In this document: piece after piece, positions 35,054 through 45,468 of the stretch | Numbering within the stretch: position 1 is the stretch's first letter | Layout: the number at the start of each line of letters is the position of its first letter | Source of the DNA: Variovorax sp. KK3 | GTDB taxonomy: Bacteria > Pseudomonadota > Gammaproteobacteria > Burkholderiales > Burkholderiaceae_C | Assembly (NCBI RefSeq): GCF_001984055.1 | Contig: NZ_LYVO01000029.1 | Span: 1 to 64,000 of the forward strand | Direction of reading: 5' to 3' | DNA: 64,000 nt | The notes under the pieces: generated by a model | Told to the model about the DNA's origin: nothing | Seen by the model: only the letters and a program-made list of their open reading frames with translations | Databases searched by the model: none | Program-made: the position numbers and the translations under genes

Positions 35054-36391
35054 TTGACCACGCGCTACGTCTCGCTGCTGGGGCTGGGCTTCGGCGACTG
35101 CGGCAAGGGACGCTTCGTCGATCACTTCGCGCGCGATTGGAAGGCCCACACGGTGGTGCGCTTCAACGGCGGCGCGCAGGCCGGGCACAACGTGCTGCTG
35201 GCCGATGGACGCCACCACACCTTCGCGCAGTTCGGTGCCGGCAGCTTCCAAGGTGCGACGGGCACGCTGCTGGCGAGCCCGGTGGTGGTGCACCCGACCG
35301 CGCTGCTTGTCGAGCACGACGTGCTGCGGCGTGCCGGTGTGCATCACGCCATGGCGCGCCTGCTGATCGATGCACGCTGCCGCGTCACCACGCCTTTTCA
35401 CCAGGCCATGGGACGGCTGCGCGAATGGGCGCGCGGCGGGGCGGCGCACGGCAGCTGCGGCGTGGGCGTCGGCGAGACGGTGCGGCAGGCGCTGGCTGCG
35501 CCGGACGAGGCGCTGCACTACGGCGACCTCGCGCAGCCTGCGTTGGCCCTCGGCAAGCTGGAGGCGCTGCGTGCGCGCCTGCGGAACGAACTCGACGCAC
35601 TGCCCTTCACGCCGGGCAGCGATGCCGCGCAGGAGCGGGCGATGTTCGACGACGACGCGCTCTCACGGCGTTGGCTCGCGGCCGCGGCGCCATGCGTGCG
35701 ACAGGCACCGCCTGCGAGCCGCGATGCCATCGGCGCGCGGCTCGCCCGGCCTGGCGTGGTGCTGTTCGAAGGCGCACAGGGCGTGCTGCTCGACGAATGG
35801 CAAGGCTTCCATCCGCATACGAGCTGGAGCACCGTATCCACGGCCGCAGTCGAGGCGGTGCTTGCGGATGCCGGCATCGCCGCACACGCGCGAGTGCAGC
35901 ATCTGGGCGTGCTGCGCAGCTATTTCACGCGCCACGGCGCCGGGCCGCTGCCGACGGAAGATGCAGTACTCGATCGCCTGGCCGAGCCGCACAACGCGAG
36001 CCATGGTTGGCAAGGCCGCTTCAGGCGCGGGCATCCCGATGCGGTTCTGTGGCGCCATGCGCTGGCGGCGGTGGGCCGACTCGACGGGCTGGCGGCGAGC
36101 CATCTCGATGCGGTCGACGGCAGCTTGCGTTGGTGCGAGTCGTACTCGCTGGCTGGCGATGCCGGTCCCCTCCACACCTTGCCGCGCAGCACGGGTCGCG
36201 ACCTGGCGCATCAGGAAGCCCTGACAGGCCTCTTGTACGCCGCACGCCCTTGCTACGACCGGCGCGCCATCGCATCGGCCGACGATTGGATCGCGCGCAT
36301 CGAGGCGCTTGCCGGCGGCTGCCGCGTGCGTTACGGCGCCTTCGGCCCGGTGGCGGGCCAGGTGAAGAGCTTCACGCCCCTGGCCGATTGA
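35054..36391 (+). CDS. Divergent adenylosuccinate-synthetase-like protein
   Basis: This 445-residue protein has TTG as likely start (an ATG at 35039 runs into a stop). It has the PurA framework: GFGDCGKGR (residues 12-20; PurA has GDEGKGK), GGAQAGHN with H45, VTTPFHQAM, VLFEGAQGVLLD (236-247) and SYFTRHGAGPLPTE (289-302). The IMP-binding loop SRGIGP is replaced by SCGVGVG near 134-140, and the later TTGRPRRCGW block by HGWQGRFRRGHPD. It is probably a synthetase-fold enzyme with an altered substrate, possibly nearer the PurZ branch; it is unlikely to be the housekeeping PurA. Confidence 0.72.
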   Translation: MTTRYVSLLGLGFGDCGKGRFVDHFARDWKAHTVVRFNGGAQAGHNVLLADGRHHTFAQFGAGSFQGATGTLLASPVVVHPTALLVEHDVLRRAGVHHAMARLLIDARCRVTTPFHQAMGRLREWARGGAAHGSCGVGVGETVRQALAAPDEALHYGDLAQPALALGKLEALRARLRNELDALPFTPGSDAAQERAMFDDDALSRRWLAAAAPCVRQAPPASRDAIGARLARPGVVLFEGAQGVLLDEWQGFHPHTSWSTVSTAAVEAVLADAGIAAHARVQHLGVLRSYFTRHGAGPLPTEDAVLDRLAEPHNASHGWQGRFRRGHPDAVLWRHALAAVGRLDGLAASHLDAVDGSLRWCESYSLAGDAGPLHTLPRSTGRDLAHQEALTGLLYAARPCYDRRAIASADDWIARIEALAGGCRVRYGAFGPVAGQVKSFTPLAD

Positions 36392-36404
36392 TCGCGCCTG
36401 CCCC

Positions 36405-37721
36405 TCAGGCCGGCTTGTGCGCCGCCACCGGCAACACGGTGCGGGCCACCACGCGGTCGATGCGCTTGCCATCCAGCGCCACGATCTCGAACTGCCAGTC
36501 GCCGCAGTCGATGCGCTCGCCCACCTCGGGCAGGTGGCCCGCCACGAAGATCAGCAGGCCCGCCACCGTGTTGTAGCGGCCGCGTTCTTCCTCGGGCAGT
36601 TCGCGGATGCCGAGGCGTGCGCGCAACTCGGCCACCGGCATCAGGCCGTCGAGCTCCCACACGCCGTCGACGCGCTTGTGCGCCCAGGCGTCGGCCTGGG
36701 TGGCGGTCTGCAGCTCGCCGGTGATGGCTTCGAGCAGATCGCCGGGCGTCATGAGGCCCTGCACCACGCCGTATTCGTCGACCACGAAGACCATGCGCGC
36801 GGCGCGCGCGCGGAATTGCTCGAGCAGTTCCATGCCGGTCAACGTCTCGGGCACGAAGACGGCGGGCAGCACTTCGGTCTCGAGGCTGGCATCGTGCGTG
36901 GCGCCGAGCGCCAGCAGCCGCGCCACGCTGATGATGCCCACCACGTCGTCGAGCGACTGGCGGCACACGGCGTACCACGAATGGGTCTGGTCGCGCGACG
37001 CGTCGGCCGCGACGCGTTGCAGGGCCTCGGCCACGCTGGAAGACGCCTCGAGCCAGTCGATGTCGGCACGCGTGACCATCAGCGAACTCAGGCGCCGGTC
37101 GTCGAGGTGGAACACGTTGCGCACCATCTGGTGCTCGTGCATCTCGATCACGCCGGCGTCGACGCCCTCTTCGAGGCTGGCCGAGATTTCTTCTTCGGTG
37201 ACGACGCGAGCCGCGTTCGAGTCGATGCGCAGCAGCTTGAGCACCGTGGCCGTGGCGCCCGACAGCAGCAGCACGAAGGGCTTGGCCGCCGCTGCCAGCA
37301 TGTGCATCGGCCGTGCGACGTAGCGCGCCACGGGCTCGGGATAGAGCTGGCCGATGCGCTTGGGCACCAGCTCGCCGAAGATGATCGTGAAGAAGGTGAT
37401 GCACACCACCACCACGGCGGTCGAGGCGACGCTGGCCGTGCCTGCGCCCATGCCTGCTTCTTCCATCCACACGGCCAGGGGTGCCGCGAAGGCGGCCTCG
37501 CCGACGATGCCGCTCAGCATGCCGATAGAGGTGATGCCGATCTGCACGGTCGAAAGAAACTGGGTCGGCGACTCCATCAGCTTCAGTGCGGCGGCAGCCC
37601 CCGCGTCTCCGGTTTCGGCCAGTGCCGCCAGGCGGGCGCGGCGGCTCGTGGAGAGGGCCATTTCGGACATTGCGAACACTGCGTTGAGCGTGGTCAGCAA
37701 GGCCAGCAGGAAAACATCCAT
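36405..37721 (-). CDS. CNNM/CorC-type membrane protein with CBS domains
   Basis: This protein of about 438 residues has an N-terminal DUF21 transmembrane region (several hydrophobic segments to about residue 165), two CBS domains in the middle (VTRADIDWLE onward; GVVQGLMTPGDLLEAITGE) and a C-terminal CorC/HlyC transporter-associated domain (WELDGLMPVAELRARL). Such 'hemolysin family' proteins are linked to magnesium or cobalt efflux. ATG 37721 is chosen; further upstream there is only GTG. It is divergent from apaH. Confidence 0.88.
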   Translation of the reverse strand: MDVFLLALLTTLNAVFAMSEMALSTSRRARLAALAETGDAGAAAALKLMESPTQFLSTVQIGITSIGMLSGIVGEAAFAAPLAVWMEEAGMGAGTASVASTAVVVVCITFFTIIFGELVPKRIGQLYPEPVARYVARPMHMLAAAAKPFVLLLSGATATVLKLLRIDSNAARVVTEEEISASLEEGVDAGVIEMHEHQMVRNVFHLDDRRLSSLMVTRADIDWLEASSSVAEALQRVAADASRDQTHSWYAVCRQSLDDVVGIISVARLLALGATHDASLETEVLPAVFVPETLTGMELLEQFRARAARMVFVVDEYGVVQGLMTPGDLLEAITGELQTATQADAWAHKRVDGVWELDGLMPVAELRARLGIRELPEEERGRYNTVAGLLIFVAGHLPEVGERIDCGDWQFEIVALDGKRIDRVVARTVLPVAAHKPA

Positions 37722-37744
37722 GTATGCGGGGGAGAATGAGAACC

Positions 37745-38587
37745 ATGGCACTCTACCTGATCGGTGACGTGCAGGGCTGCGACGAAGCCCTGGCGCGCCT
37801 GCTCGACGACATCGCTTTCTCCCCCAGCCGAGACCACCTGGTGCTGCTGGGCGACCTGGTCAACCGAGGTCCCGATTCGCTGTCCGTGCTGCGTCGCGTG
37901 CAGGGCTTGGACGGTGCCGCGCAGTCATTGCTGGGCAACCACGACCTGCACCTGCTCGGTGTGTCGCAGGGCGCGCGCAAGCCGGGCCGAAAGGACACGC
38001 TGGCCGAGTTGCTGAACGCGCCCGACCGCGAAGCGCTGCTCGACTGGCTGCGGCGCCAGTCGCTGGCGCTGCACCGCGCGTTGGGCCATACCGATCTGCT
38101 GATGGTGCATGCGGGCGTGCTGCCGCAGTGGAGCCTGGGCGACGCGCTGGCGCTGGCGTCCGAACTCGAATCGGTGCTGCGCGGCCCGGGCTGGAGCGCG
38201 TTCCTGCATGAGATGTACGGCAACGTGCCGGCGCAATGGCATGACTCGCTGACCGGCACGGCGCGCCTGCGGGTGATCGTCAACGCATTGACGCGGCTGC
38301 GCTTCTGCAGCGCCGAAGGCGTGATGGAATTCGACGCGAAAGACGGCACGGCGGCCGCACCGGAGGGCTACATGCCCTGGTTCGACGTGCCGGGGCGGCG
38401 CACCGCCGACGTCACCGTCGCCTTCGGCCACTGGTCCACGCTGGGTTGGGTGTCGCGGCCCGACCTGATGTCGACCGACACGGGCTGCGTCTGGGGCGGA
38501 TGCCTCAGCGCGGTGCGCATGGGTGCGACGACCGCCGAGCGCGAATTGATCCAGGTGCGTTGCAAGCAGGCGCAGAAGCCGGGCTGA
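37745..38587 (+). CDS. apaH: Symmetrical bis(5'-nucleosyl)-tetraphosphatase
   Basis: This 280-residue metallophosphoesterase hydrolyses Ap4A to two ADP. It has the family motifs GDVQGC (7-12), GDLVNRGPDS and GNHD, plus MVHAGV and FGHWSTLG for the remaining metal ligands. Length and motif order match ApaH. It is divergent from the CBS protein and convergent with rhlE. Confidence 0.93.
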   Translation: MALYLIGDVQGCDEALARLLDDIAFSPSRDHLVLLGDLVNRGPDSLSVLRRVQGLDGAAQSLLGNHDLHLLGVSQGARKPGRKDTLAELLNAPDREALLDWLRRQSLALHRALGHTDLLMVHAGVLPQWSLGDALALASELESVLRGPGWSAFLHEMYGNVPAQWHDSLTGTARLRVIVNALTRLRFCSAEGVMEFDAKDGTAAAPEGYMPWFDVPGRRTADVTVAFGHWSTLGWVSRPDLMSTDTGCVWGGCLSAVRMGATTAERELIQVRCKQAQKPG

Positions 38588-38608
38588 CCGGCTTCGTCAC
38601 GCGACGCG

Positions 38609-40075
<1,467 letters not shown>

Positions 40076-40214
40076 GAACCGGCTATTGTCGCACTGCGGC
40101 AAAAACCGGGGATGACAGTGCGGTGACTGGATGTTTCGCTACCGAATCGATAGCGCCGAATCTGTGCTGCGCAGGCGCTGCGAGATTCGCAGCAACCTTG
40201 GAGCCCCTCGCGCC

Positions 40215-41096
40215 CTACAGGCTGCGCGCCGCAAAGGTGTCGCAGTCCTGAATCTTCCCGGTCTTGTAGCCTGCACCGAACCACCGCTGGCGCTGGGCAC
40301 TAGAGCCGTGGGTGAAGCTGTCGGGCACCACCGCCCGGCCGGCCGAACGCTGCAGCGCGTCGTCGCCGATCTTCGCAGCGGCATTCATGGCCGCCTCGAT
40401 GTCGCCCGGGTCCAGCCACTGCTTCGATTCCTGCGAGTGGTGCGCCCACACGCCGGCGAAGCAGTCGGCCTGCAGCTCGACGCGCACGCTGAGCGCGTTG
40501 CCCTGCGATTCGCTGAGCCGTCCGCGCATCTGGTCGACCTTGCCGGTGATGCCCAGTTCGTCCTGCACGTGGTGGCCGACCTCGTGCGCGATGACGTAGG
40601 CCCGCGCGAACTCGCCCGGGGCGCCCAGCTGGCGCGAGAGCGTGTCGTAGAAGCCGAGGTCGATGTAGACCTTCTTGTCGCCCGGGCAGTAGAACGGCCC
40701 CATGGCCGACTGGCCGGTGCCGCAGGCAGTGGGCGTGGCCCCACGAAACAGCACCAGGCGCGTGGGCGTGTAGTTACCGCCGTTCTGGCGAAAGATGTCG
40801 GTCCACACCACTTCGGTGTTGCGCAGCACAGTCGACACGAAGGCGGCTTCCTTGTCCTCGGCCGGCGGCTTGCGCGCAGGCCCTTGCTGCTGCACTTGCG
40901 GCGCGGGCTCGCCCCCGCTCATGAGGCCCAGCAGCGTAAGCGGGTTGATGCCGAAGATCCAGCCGGCGATCACCGCCACGGCGACCGTGCCGAGGCCCAC
41001 GCTGCGCCCGCCGATCGGCAGGCCGCCGAAGCCCCCACCCCCGCCGCCACGACGGTCCTCGACGTTGTCCGATTGTTCGTTGCCTTCCCATCTCAT
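40215..41096 (-). CDS. Neutral zinc metallopeptidase (YpfJ family)
   Basis: This 293-residue protein starts MRWEGNEQSDNVEDRRG, the conserved N-terminus of this family, then has a Gly-rich linker and one transmembrane segment at about residues 33-55. The catalytic motif HEVGHHVQ is present with the WLDPGDIEAAMNAA and HGSSAQR blocks typical of the family. The peptidase domain probably faces the periplasm. The physiological substrate is unknown. Confidence 0.9.
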   Translation of the reverse strand: MRWEGNEQSDNVEDRRGGGGGGFGGLPIGGRSVGLGTVAVAVIAGWIFGINPLTLLGLMSGGEPAPQVQQQGPARKPPAEDKEAAFVSTVLRNTEVVWTDIFRQNGGNYTPTRLVLFRGATPTACGTGQSAMGPFYCPGDKKVYIDLGFYDTLSRQLGAPGEFARAYVIAHEVGHHVQDELGITGKVDQMRGRLSESQGNALSVRVELQADCFAGVWAHHSQESKQWLDPGDIEAAMNAAAKIGDDALQRSAGRAVVPDSFTHGSSAQRQRWFGAGYKTGKIQDCDTFAARSL

Positions 41097-41145
41097 GGCG
41101 CGCTCCTGGCCGCCCGCGGCGGCTGTGTGCTGCGATGGTACGCGC

Positions 41146-41403
41146 TCAACGGAACGGGGCGTATCCCACCGTCACCACGCCATCCACCTGTTGCTGCGAT
41201 CGCATCTGCTGTGCCTGCAGCGCGGCCGACTTGGCGCTGGCCTCGGCGCGTGCCTGCAGCTCGCGCTGCTCGGCCCTGAGCACCTGCGAATGGACGATGG
41301 AAACCATCAGTGCAACCTGCGCCAGCACCACGAGCAGCAGGGTACCCATCACCAGCAGGCGGTAGGGGTGCGTCTCGCGCAGGTATTGAGTGATCGACGA
41401 CAT
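41146..41403 (-). CDS. Small single-TM protein with coiled-coil tail
   Basis: This 85-residue protein has one transmembrane segment at about residues 15-37 (LLVMGTLLLVVLAQVALMVSI), then a Gln/Ala/Glu-rich heptad-like stretch to about residue 70 suggesting a coiled coil. The ATG 41403 is preferred over a start at 41445. No family was recognised. It lies between dcd and the zinc peptidase on the same strand and may be co-transcribed with the peptidase. Confidence 0.55.
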   Translation of the reverse strand: MSSITQYLRETHPYRLLVMGTLLLVVLAQVALMVSIVHSQVLRAEQRELQARAEASAKSAALQAQQMRSQQQVDGVVTVGYAPFR

Positions 41404-41527
41404 GGCTTCGCTCCCGAAAATCCGTCGCGAGGCTGCGACGGGCATGTAACGAAGCGTGCCGATGTTTCAGAGCTGCCGCAGGGTGTGCGAATCCCAAGCG
41501 CGTGTAGGAAGGCGCCTGAACGCGGGA

Positions 41528-42094
41528 TCAGGCCTTCGGCAACGTCACGCCGCGCTGGCCCTGGTACTTGCCGCCGCGGTCCTTGTAGCTGGTCTCGCAG
41601 ACCTCGTCGCTTTCGAAGAACAGCACCTGGGCGCAGCCCTCGCCGGCGTAGATCTTGGCCGGCAGCGGCGTGGTGTTGCTGAATTCCAGCGTGACGTAAC
41701 CTTCCCATTCGGGCTCGAAGGGCGTGACGTTGACGATGATGCCGCAGCGCGCATAGGTGCTCTTGCCGAGGCAGATGGTGAGCACGTTGCGCGGGATGCG
41801 GAAGTACTCGACGGTGCGCGCCAGCGCGAAGCTGTTGGGCGGGATGATGCAGAACTCGCCGTGCATGTCGACGAAGCTCTTCTCGTCGAAGTTCTTCGGG
41901 TCGACCACCGTGCTGTGGATGTTGGTGAAGACCTTGAATTCGGGCGCGCAGCGGATGTCGTAGCCGTAGCTCGAGGTGCCGTAGCTGATGATGCGGTGTC
42001 CCTCCCGCTCGCGGATCTGGCCCGGCTCGAAGGGCTCGATCATGCCGTTCTTCTCGGCCATGCGCCGGATCCACTTGTCGCTCTTGATGCTCAT
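41528..42094 (-). CDS. dcd: dCTP deaminase
   Basis: This 188-residue trimeric enzyme deaminates dCTP to dUTP, feeding dTTP synthesis. It has the family pattern: [13 protein letters not shown] at the start, [26 protein letters not shown], the catalytic Glu stretch [11 protein letters not shown] and the nucleotide-binding end. Length matches the E. coli-type enzyme. It is a housekeeping gene. Confidence 0.95.
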   Translation of the reverse strand: MSIKSDKWIRRMAEKNGMIEPFEPGQIREREGHRIISYGTSSYGYDIRCAPEFKVFTNIHSTVVDPKNFDEKSFVDMHGEFCIIPPNSFALARTVEYFRIPRNVLTICLGKSTYARCGIIVNVTPFEPEWEGYVTLEFSNTTPLPAKIYAGEGCAQVLFFESDEVCETSYKDRGGKYQGQRGVTLPKA

Positions 42095-42133
42095 GTCGGG
42101 GCGTCCTTCGTTGGGGCCGCCATTCTAGGCAAG

Positions 42134-42159
42134 GTCACAGCCCTTTTTCGGGCTGCGAC
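42134..42159 (-). terminator. Hairpin between guanine deaminase gene and dcd
   Basis: GTCACAGCCC (42134-42143) pairs with GGGCTGCGAC (42150-42159) with one mismatch around TTTTTC. On the minus strand it follows the guanine deaminase stop. There is no U-tract after it, so it is a weak terminator at best. Confidence 0.4.
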
Positions 42160-42170
42160 CGCGCCAGGGA

Positions 42171-43460
42171 TCAGGCCGACGGCGCCTGCGAGATGACGGT
42201 GCGCTCGACCAGCCGGTCGTCGCCCAGCACGATCATCGAGAAGAGCAGTTCTTCGAGGTTGTTCGCGCGTTCAATCTTGCGCGCCAGCAGCGGCGTCGCC
42301 TTGGGGTTCAGCACGAGGAAGTCCGCCTCGCAACCCGGCTGCAGATTGCCGATCACGCCTTCCAGCCCCAGCGCGTGCGCCGCGCCGCCGGTATGCCGCC
42401 ACCACAGCTGCGACGGTGGAATGCTCAGCCCCGGCTTGGTCTGGCCCTCGCGGCCGACGTAGTACGCGGCCAGCATGGTCCTGAAGGGGCTGAAGCTGGT
42501 GCCGCCGCCCACGTCGCTCGCCAGGCCGTATTCGCAGCCGATGCGGTCGGCACCCTCGAAGTCGAAGAAGCCGCTGCCGAGGAACAGGTTGCTGGTCGGG
42601 CTCACCGCGGCGGCGGTACCGGTTTCGCGCATCAGCAGGCGGTCGGTGTCGTCGAAGTGGATGCAGTGCGCGTAGACGGCCCGCTCCCGCATCAGGCCGA
42701 AGCCGGTGTAGACATCGAGGTACGAGCGCGCGCCCGGAAACAGCTCGCGCGCCCACTTCACCTCGTCCTTGTTCTCGGCCACGTGCGAATGGATCCAGGT
42801 GTCCGGGTACTTCGCCGCCAGTTCGCCGGCGCCGCGCAGCTGGGCGTCGGTGCTCGTGGGCGCGAAACGCGGGGTGATCGCATAGCCCAGGCGGTCGACG
42901 TCGTGCCACTGCCGGATCAGCGCCTCGGTGTCGATCAGGCTCTGTTCAGTCTTGTCGCGTACACCGTCGGGCGAATGACGATCCTGCAAGACCTTGCCCG
43001 AAATCATCCGCAGCCCGCGACGCTGTGCCGACTCGAAAAAGGCCTGCACCGACTGCGGGTGCGAGGTCGCGAAGGTCAGCGAGGTGGTGACGCCGTTGCG
43101 CATCAGCTCGTCGAAGAAGACCTCCGCCACCTCGGCCGCATGGGCCGGCTCGGAAAAGCGCCCCTCGGCAGGGAAGGTGTAGTTCTCGAGCCAGGGCAGC
43201 AAGCCTGCGGACGGGGCACCGATGATGTCGGTCTGCGGAAAATGAATGTGCATGTCCACGAAGCCCGGTGCGATGATGCGCCCCGGCCAGTGGGTGACGG
43301 CCACGTCCGGATGGCGGGCGGCCACCGCGCCGTGGGGGCCGGCATCGATCACGCGCTGGCGGCCGGCTTCGTCGGGCCCGACCACGAGCAGGCCGTCTTC
43401 GTCGTACACCGGCTGGCCGGCGGCATCGAAACGCAATAGGGAGGCACGGTAGGCTTGCAT
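42171..43460 (-). CDS. guaD: Guanine deaminase
   Basis: This 429-residue amidohydrolase converts guanine to xanthine and ammonia. It has the metal motif DMHIHFPQTD (HxH near residue 70), SHVAENKDEV, the Zn-site CIHFDDTD and the distal Asp in SDVGGGTSFS; LPWLENYTFPAE is typical of bacterial guanine deaminases. Together with the BMP proteins and the adenosine deaminase it points to purine use as nitrogen source. Confidence 0.92.
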   Translation of the reverse strand: MQAYRASLLRFDAAGQPVYDEDGLLVVGPDEAGRQRVIDAGPHGAVAARHPDVAVTHWPGRIIAPGFVDMHIHFPQTDIIGAPSAGLLPWLENYTFPAEGRFSEPAHAAEVAEVFFDELMRNGVTTSLTFATSHPQSVQAFFESAQRRGLRMISGKVLQDRHSPDGVRDKTEQSLIDTEALIRQWHDVDRLGYAITPRFAPTSTDAQLRGAGELAAKYPDTWIHSHVAENKDEVKWARELFPGARSYLDVYTGFGLMRERAVYAHCIHFDDTDRLLMRETGTAAAVSPTSNLFLGSGFFDFEGADRIGCEYGLASDVGGGTSFSPFRTMLAAYYVGREGQTKPGLSIPPSQLWWRHTGGAAHALGLEGVIGNLQPGCEADFLVLNPKATPLLARKIERANNLEELLFSMIVLGDDRLVERTVISQAPSA

Positions 43461-43642
43461 GGACTCGGAGGGTAAGTCAGCGCAGCCGGTACGGAATGTG
43501 CGAGTACGTATGGACGCTATATGACAACCCGGCCGCCACGCCGGCCGTTTTGGGGCCGGGTCGCCGGTCGAACATAATTCCTTTTTACGCCAACACCAAC
43601 ATCGATGCCTTCCGAGACGCGAAACGCCTCGCTCCGTTCAAC

Positions 43643-44788
43643 ATGAAAGTGCTACTCATCGGGAACTACGTCCCCGACGGCCAGACCAGCATGCTGGCCT
43701 TCAAGCGCATCCTGGAACGCGAGCTGCCCCACGTGGGTTGCGAACTGCGCGTGCTCACGCCCCCCCGGCGCGTGCTGCACGTGCCCACCAGTTCCCGCCT
43801 GTGGAAATGGCTGGGCTATGTGGACAAGTTCATCCTCTTCCTGCCCACGCTGGCCCGCCAGTTGCGCTGGGCGGACGTGGTCCACGTGGCCGACCATTCC
43901 AACGGCATGTACATCCCGTGGGTCAAGAACAAGCCCAACGTGATCACCTGCCACGACGTCATCGCCGTCCAGGCCGCCAAGGGCATGGTCGACGGCTGGA
44001 ACGTGGGCTGGACCGGCCGGCTGTTCCAACGGCTGATCGTCAAGGGCTTGGCCGCGGCCGACCTGGTGGCCTGCGTTTCCGACCTGACGAAGCGCGAGCT
44101 GCTGGGGCTGGGGCTGGCCGACAAGTCCCGTGTCACGGTGGTGCTCAACGGCCTCAACGACGACTTCCGGCCGGTGCCGGCCGAAGAGGCGCAGGCGCTC
44201 ATCTCGCGCTTCGGCATCTCGACGCAAGACAAGTACCTGATGCACGTCGGCTGGGATCTGGCCCGCAAGAACCGCCGCAAGGTGCTGGAAACCTTCATCG
44301 CGCTGCAGGCCCGCGCCGCGGCCAGCGGCAAGCCCGCCCCGGTCGACCAGTTGCTCTTCGTCGGCCCGGAGCTGGTGCCCGAGATGGCCGAGCTGGCCCG
44401 CGAACACGGCGTGGCCGATCGGGTCAAGACGGTGATGGGCGTCACCCATGCCGAACTGCGCGCCCTGTACGCGAGTGCGACCGCCCTGCTCTTCCCGTCG
44501 CTGCAGGAAGGCTTCGGCTGGCCGGTCATCGAGGCCCAGGCCTGCGGCTGCCCGGTCATCACCTCGGACGTGGCGCCGATGAACGAGATCGGCGGCGAAG
44601 GCGCGGTCTACGCCGACCCCAACGATGCCGAGGCCATGGCCGCCGCCATCGAAGATGCCGCGCCGCGCTTCGAGCAGATGCGTGCGCAGGGCATCGAGAA
44701 CGCCTCGCACTACACGGCGCAGCGCATGGCCTCGAATTACGTGGCCACCTACCGCCGCGTGCTCGACGAGCGGAAAACGAGCCGATGA
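43643..44788 (+). CDS. Glycosyltransferase family 4 (GT-B)
   Basis: This 381-residue protein starts MKVLLIGNYVPDGQTSM. The C-terminal nucleotide-sugar domain has LFPSLQEGFGWPVIEAQACGCPVI with the ExxxxxxxE retaining-enzyme signature. It probably adds a sugar to a polysaccharide or lipopolysaccharide precursor at the inner face of the membrane. The frame is open upstream to 43496 but the ATG 43643 suits the family. The stop overlaps the next gene (ATGA), so the two are translationally coupled. Confidence 0.85.
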   Translation: MKVLLIGNYVPDGQTSMLAFKRILERELPHVGCELRVLTPPRRVLHVPTSSRLWKWLGYVDKFILFLPTLARQLRWADVVHVADHSNGMYIPWVKNKPNVITCHDVIAVQAAKGMVDGWNVGWTGRLFQRLIVKGLAAADLVACVSDLTKRELLGLGLADKSRVTVVLNGLNDDFRPVPAEEAQALISRFGISTQDKYLMHVGWDLARKNRRKVLETFIALQARAAASGKPAPVDQLLFVGPELVPEMAELAREHGVADRVKTVMGVTHAELRALYASATALLFPSLQEGFGWPVIEAQACGCPVITSDVAPMNEIGGEGAVYADPNDAEAMAAAIEDAAPRFEQMRAQGIENASHYTAQRMASNYVATYRRVLDERKTSR

Positions 44789-45447
44789 AGCGGCTGCTGG
44801 GCCTGCTGGTCGTGCTGCTGCCCTGGTCGCTCAAGCGCCGCGCGCTGCGCCGCTTCTGGGGCTACCAGGTCGCGGACAACGCGCGCATCGGGCTGTCGTA
44901 CGTGTTCCCGGGCGAGCTGGTGATGGACGAAGGCGCCACCATCGGCCACTTCAACGTCGCCATCCACCTGGGGCGGCTCGAATGCGGGGCGCATTCGGTC
45001 ATCGACCGCTCGAACTGGATCACGGGCCACCCACCCGCCGGCGCGCACTTCACGCACCGCACCGGCCGCGACCCGACGCTCACGCTGGGCGCGCATGCGG
45101 CCATCACCAAGAAGCACATCATCGACTGCACCGACCGGGTCGACATCGGCGCATTCACCACCATCGCCGGCTACTACTCGCAGATCATCACGCACGGCAT
45201 CAACGTGGTGGACAACCGGCAGGACTGCAAGCCGATCCGCATCGGCGCCTACTGCCTGGTGGGCACGCGCGTCACGGTGCTCGGTGGCGCGACGCTGCCC
45301 GACCGCTCGATGCTGGGCGCCGGGTCGGTGCTCAACAAGGCTCATGTCGAGCCCCACCAGGTGTACGCCGGCTCGCCGGCCGTGGCCGTGAAGCCCATCG
45401 ACCCCCAGGCCGCCTACTTCCACCGCGACCGCGGCTTCGTGCACTGA
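44785..45447 (+). CDS. Left-handed beta-helix acyltransferase
   Basis: This 220-residue protein has hexapeptide repeats of the LbH fold (IGHFNVAIHLGRL, IGAFTTIAGYYSQI, IGAYCLVGTRVTV, LGAGSVLNKAHVE) and a hydrophobic N-terminal stretch at about 3-16. It is similar to WbbJ/serine-acetyltransferase-like O-acetyltransferases and likely O-acetylates the sugar attached by the upstream glycosyltransferase, with which it overlaps by 4 bases. Confidence 0.82.
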   Translation: MKRLLGLLVVLLPWSLKRRALRRFWGYQVADNARIGLSYVFPGELVMDEGATIGHFNVAIHLGRLECGAHSVIDRSNWITGHPPAGAHFTHRTGRDPTLTLGAHAAITKKHIIDCTDRVDIGAFTTIAGYYSQIITHGINVVDNRQDCKPIRIGAYCLVGTRVTVLGGATLPDRSMLGAGSVLNKAHVEPHQVYAGSPAVAVKPIDPQAAYFHRDRGFVH

Positions 45448-45468
45448 GGCGCGGGGCCGGGCGCCTCA
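45445..45468. terminator. Bidirectional hairpin containing both stop codons
   Basis: TGAGGCGC (45445-45452) and GCGCCTCA (45461-45468) form a perfect 8-bp stem around GGGGCCGG. The left arm begins with the acyltransferase stop and the right arm ends with the reverse-strand stop of the BMP gene. There is no U-tract. Confidence 0.6.

Noticed and set aside
43530..43555. GC-rich hairpin followed by TTTT upstream of the glycosyltransferase as a terminator
   Set aside because: The stem is only about 5 bp and no plus-strand gene ends before it.
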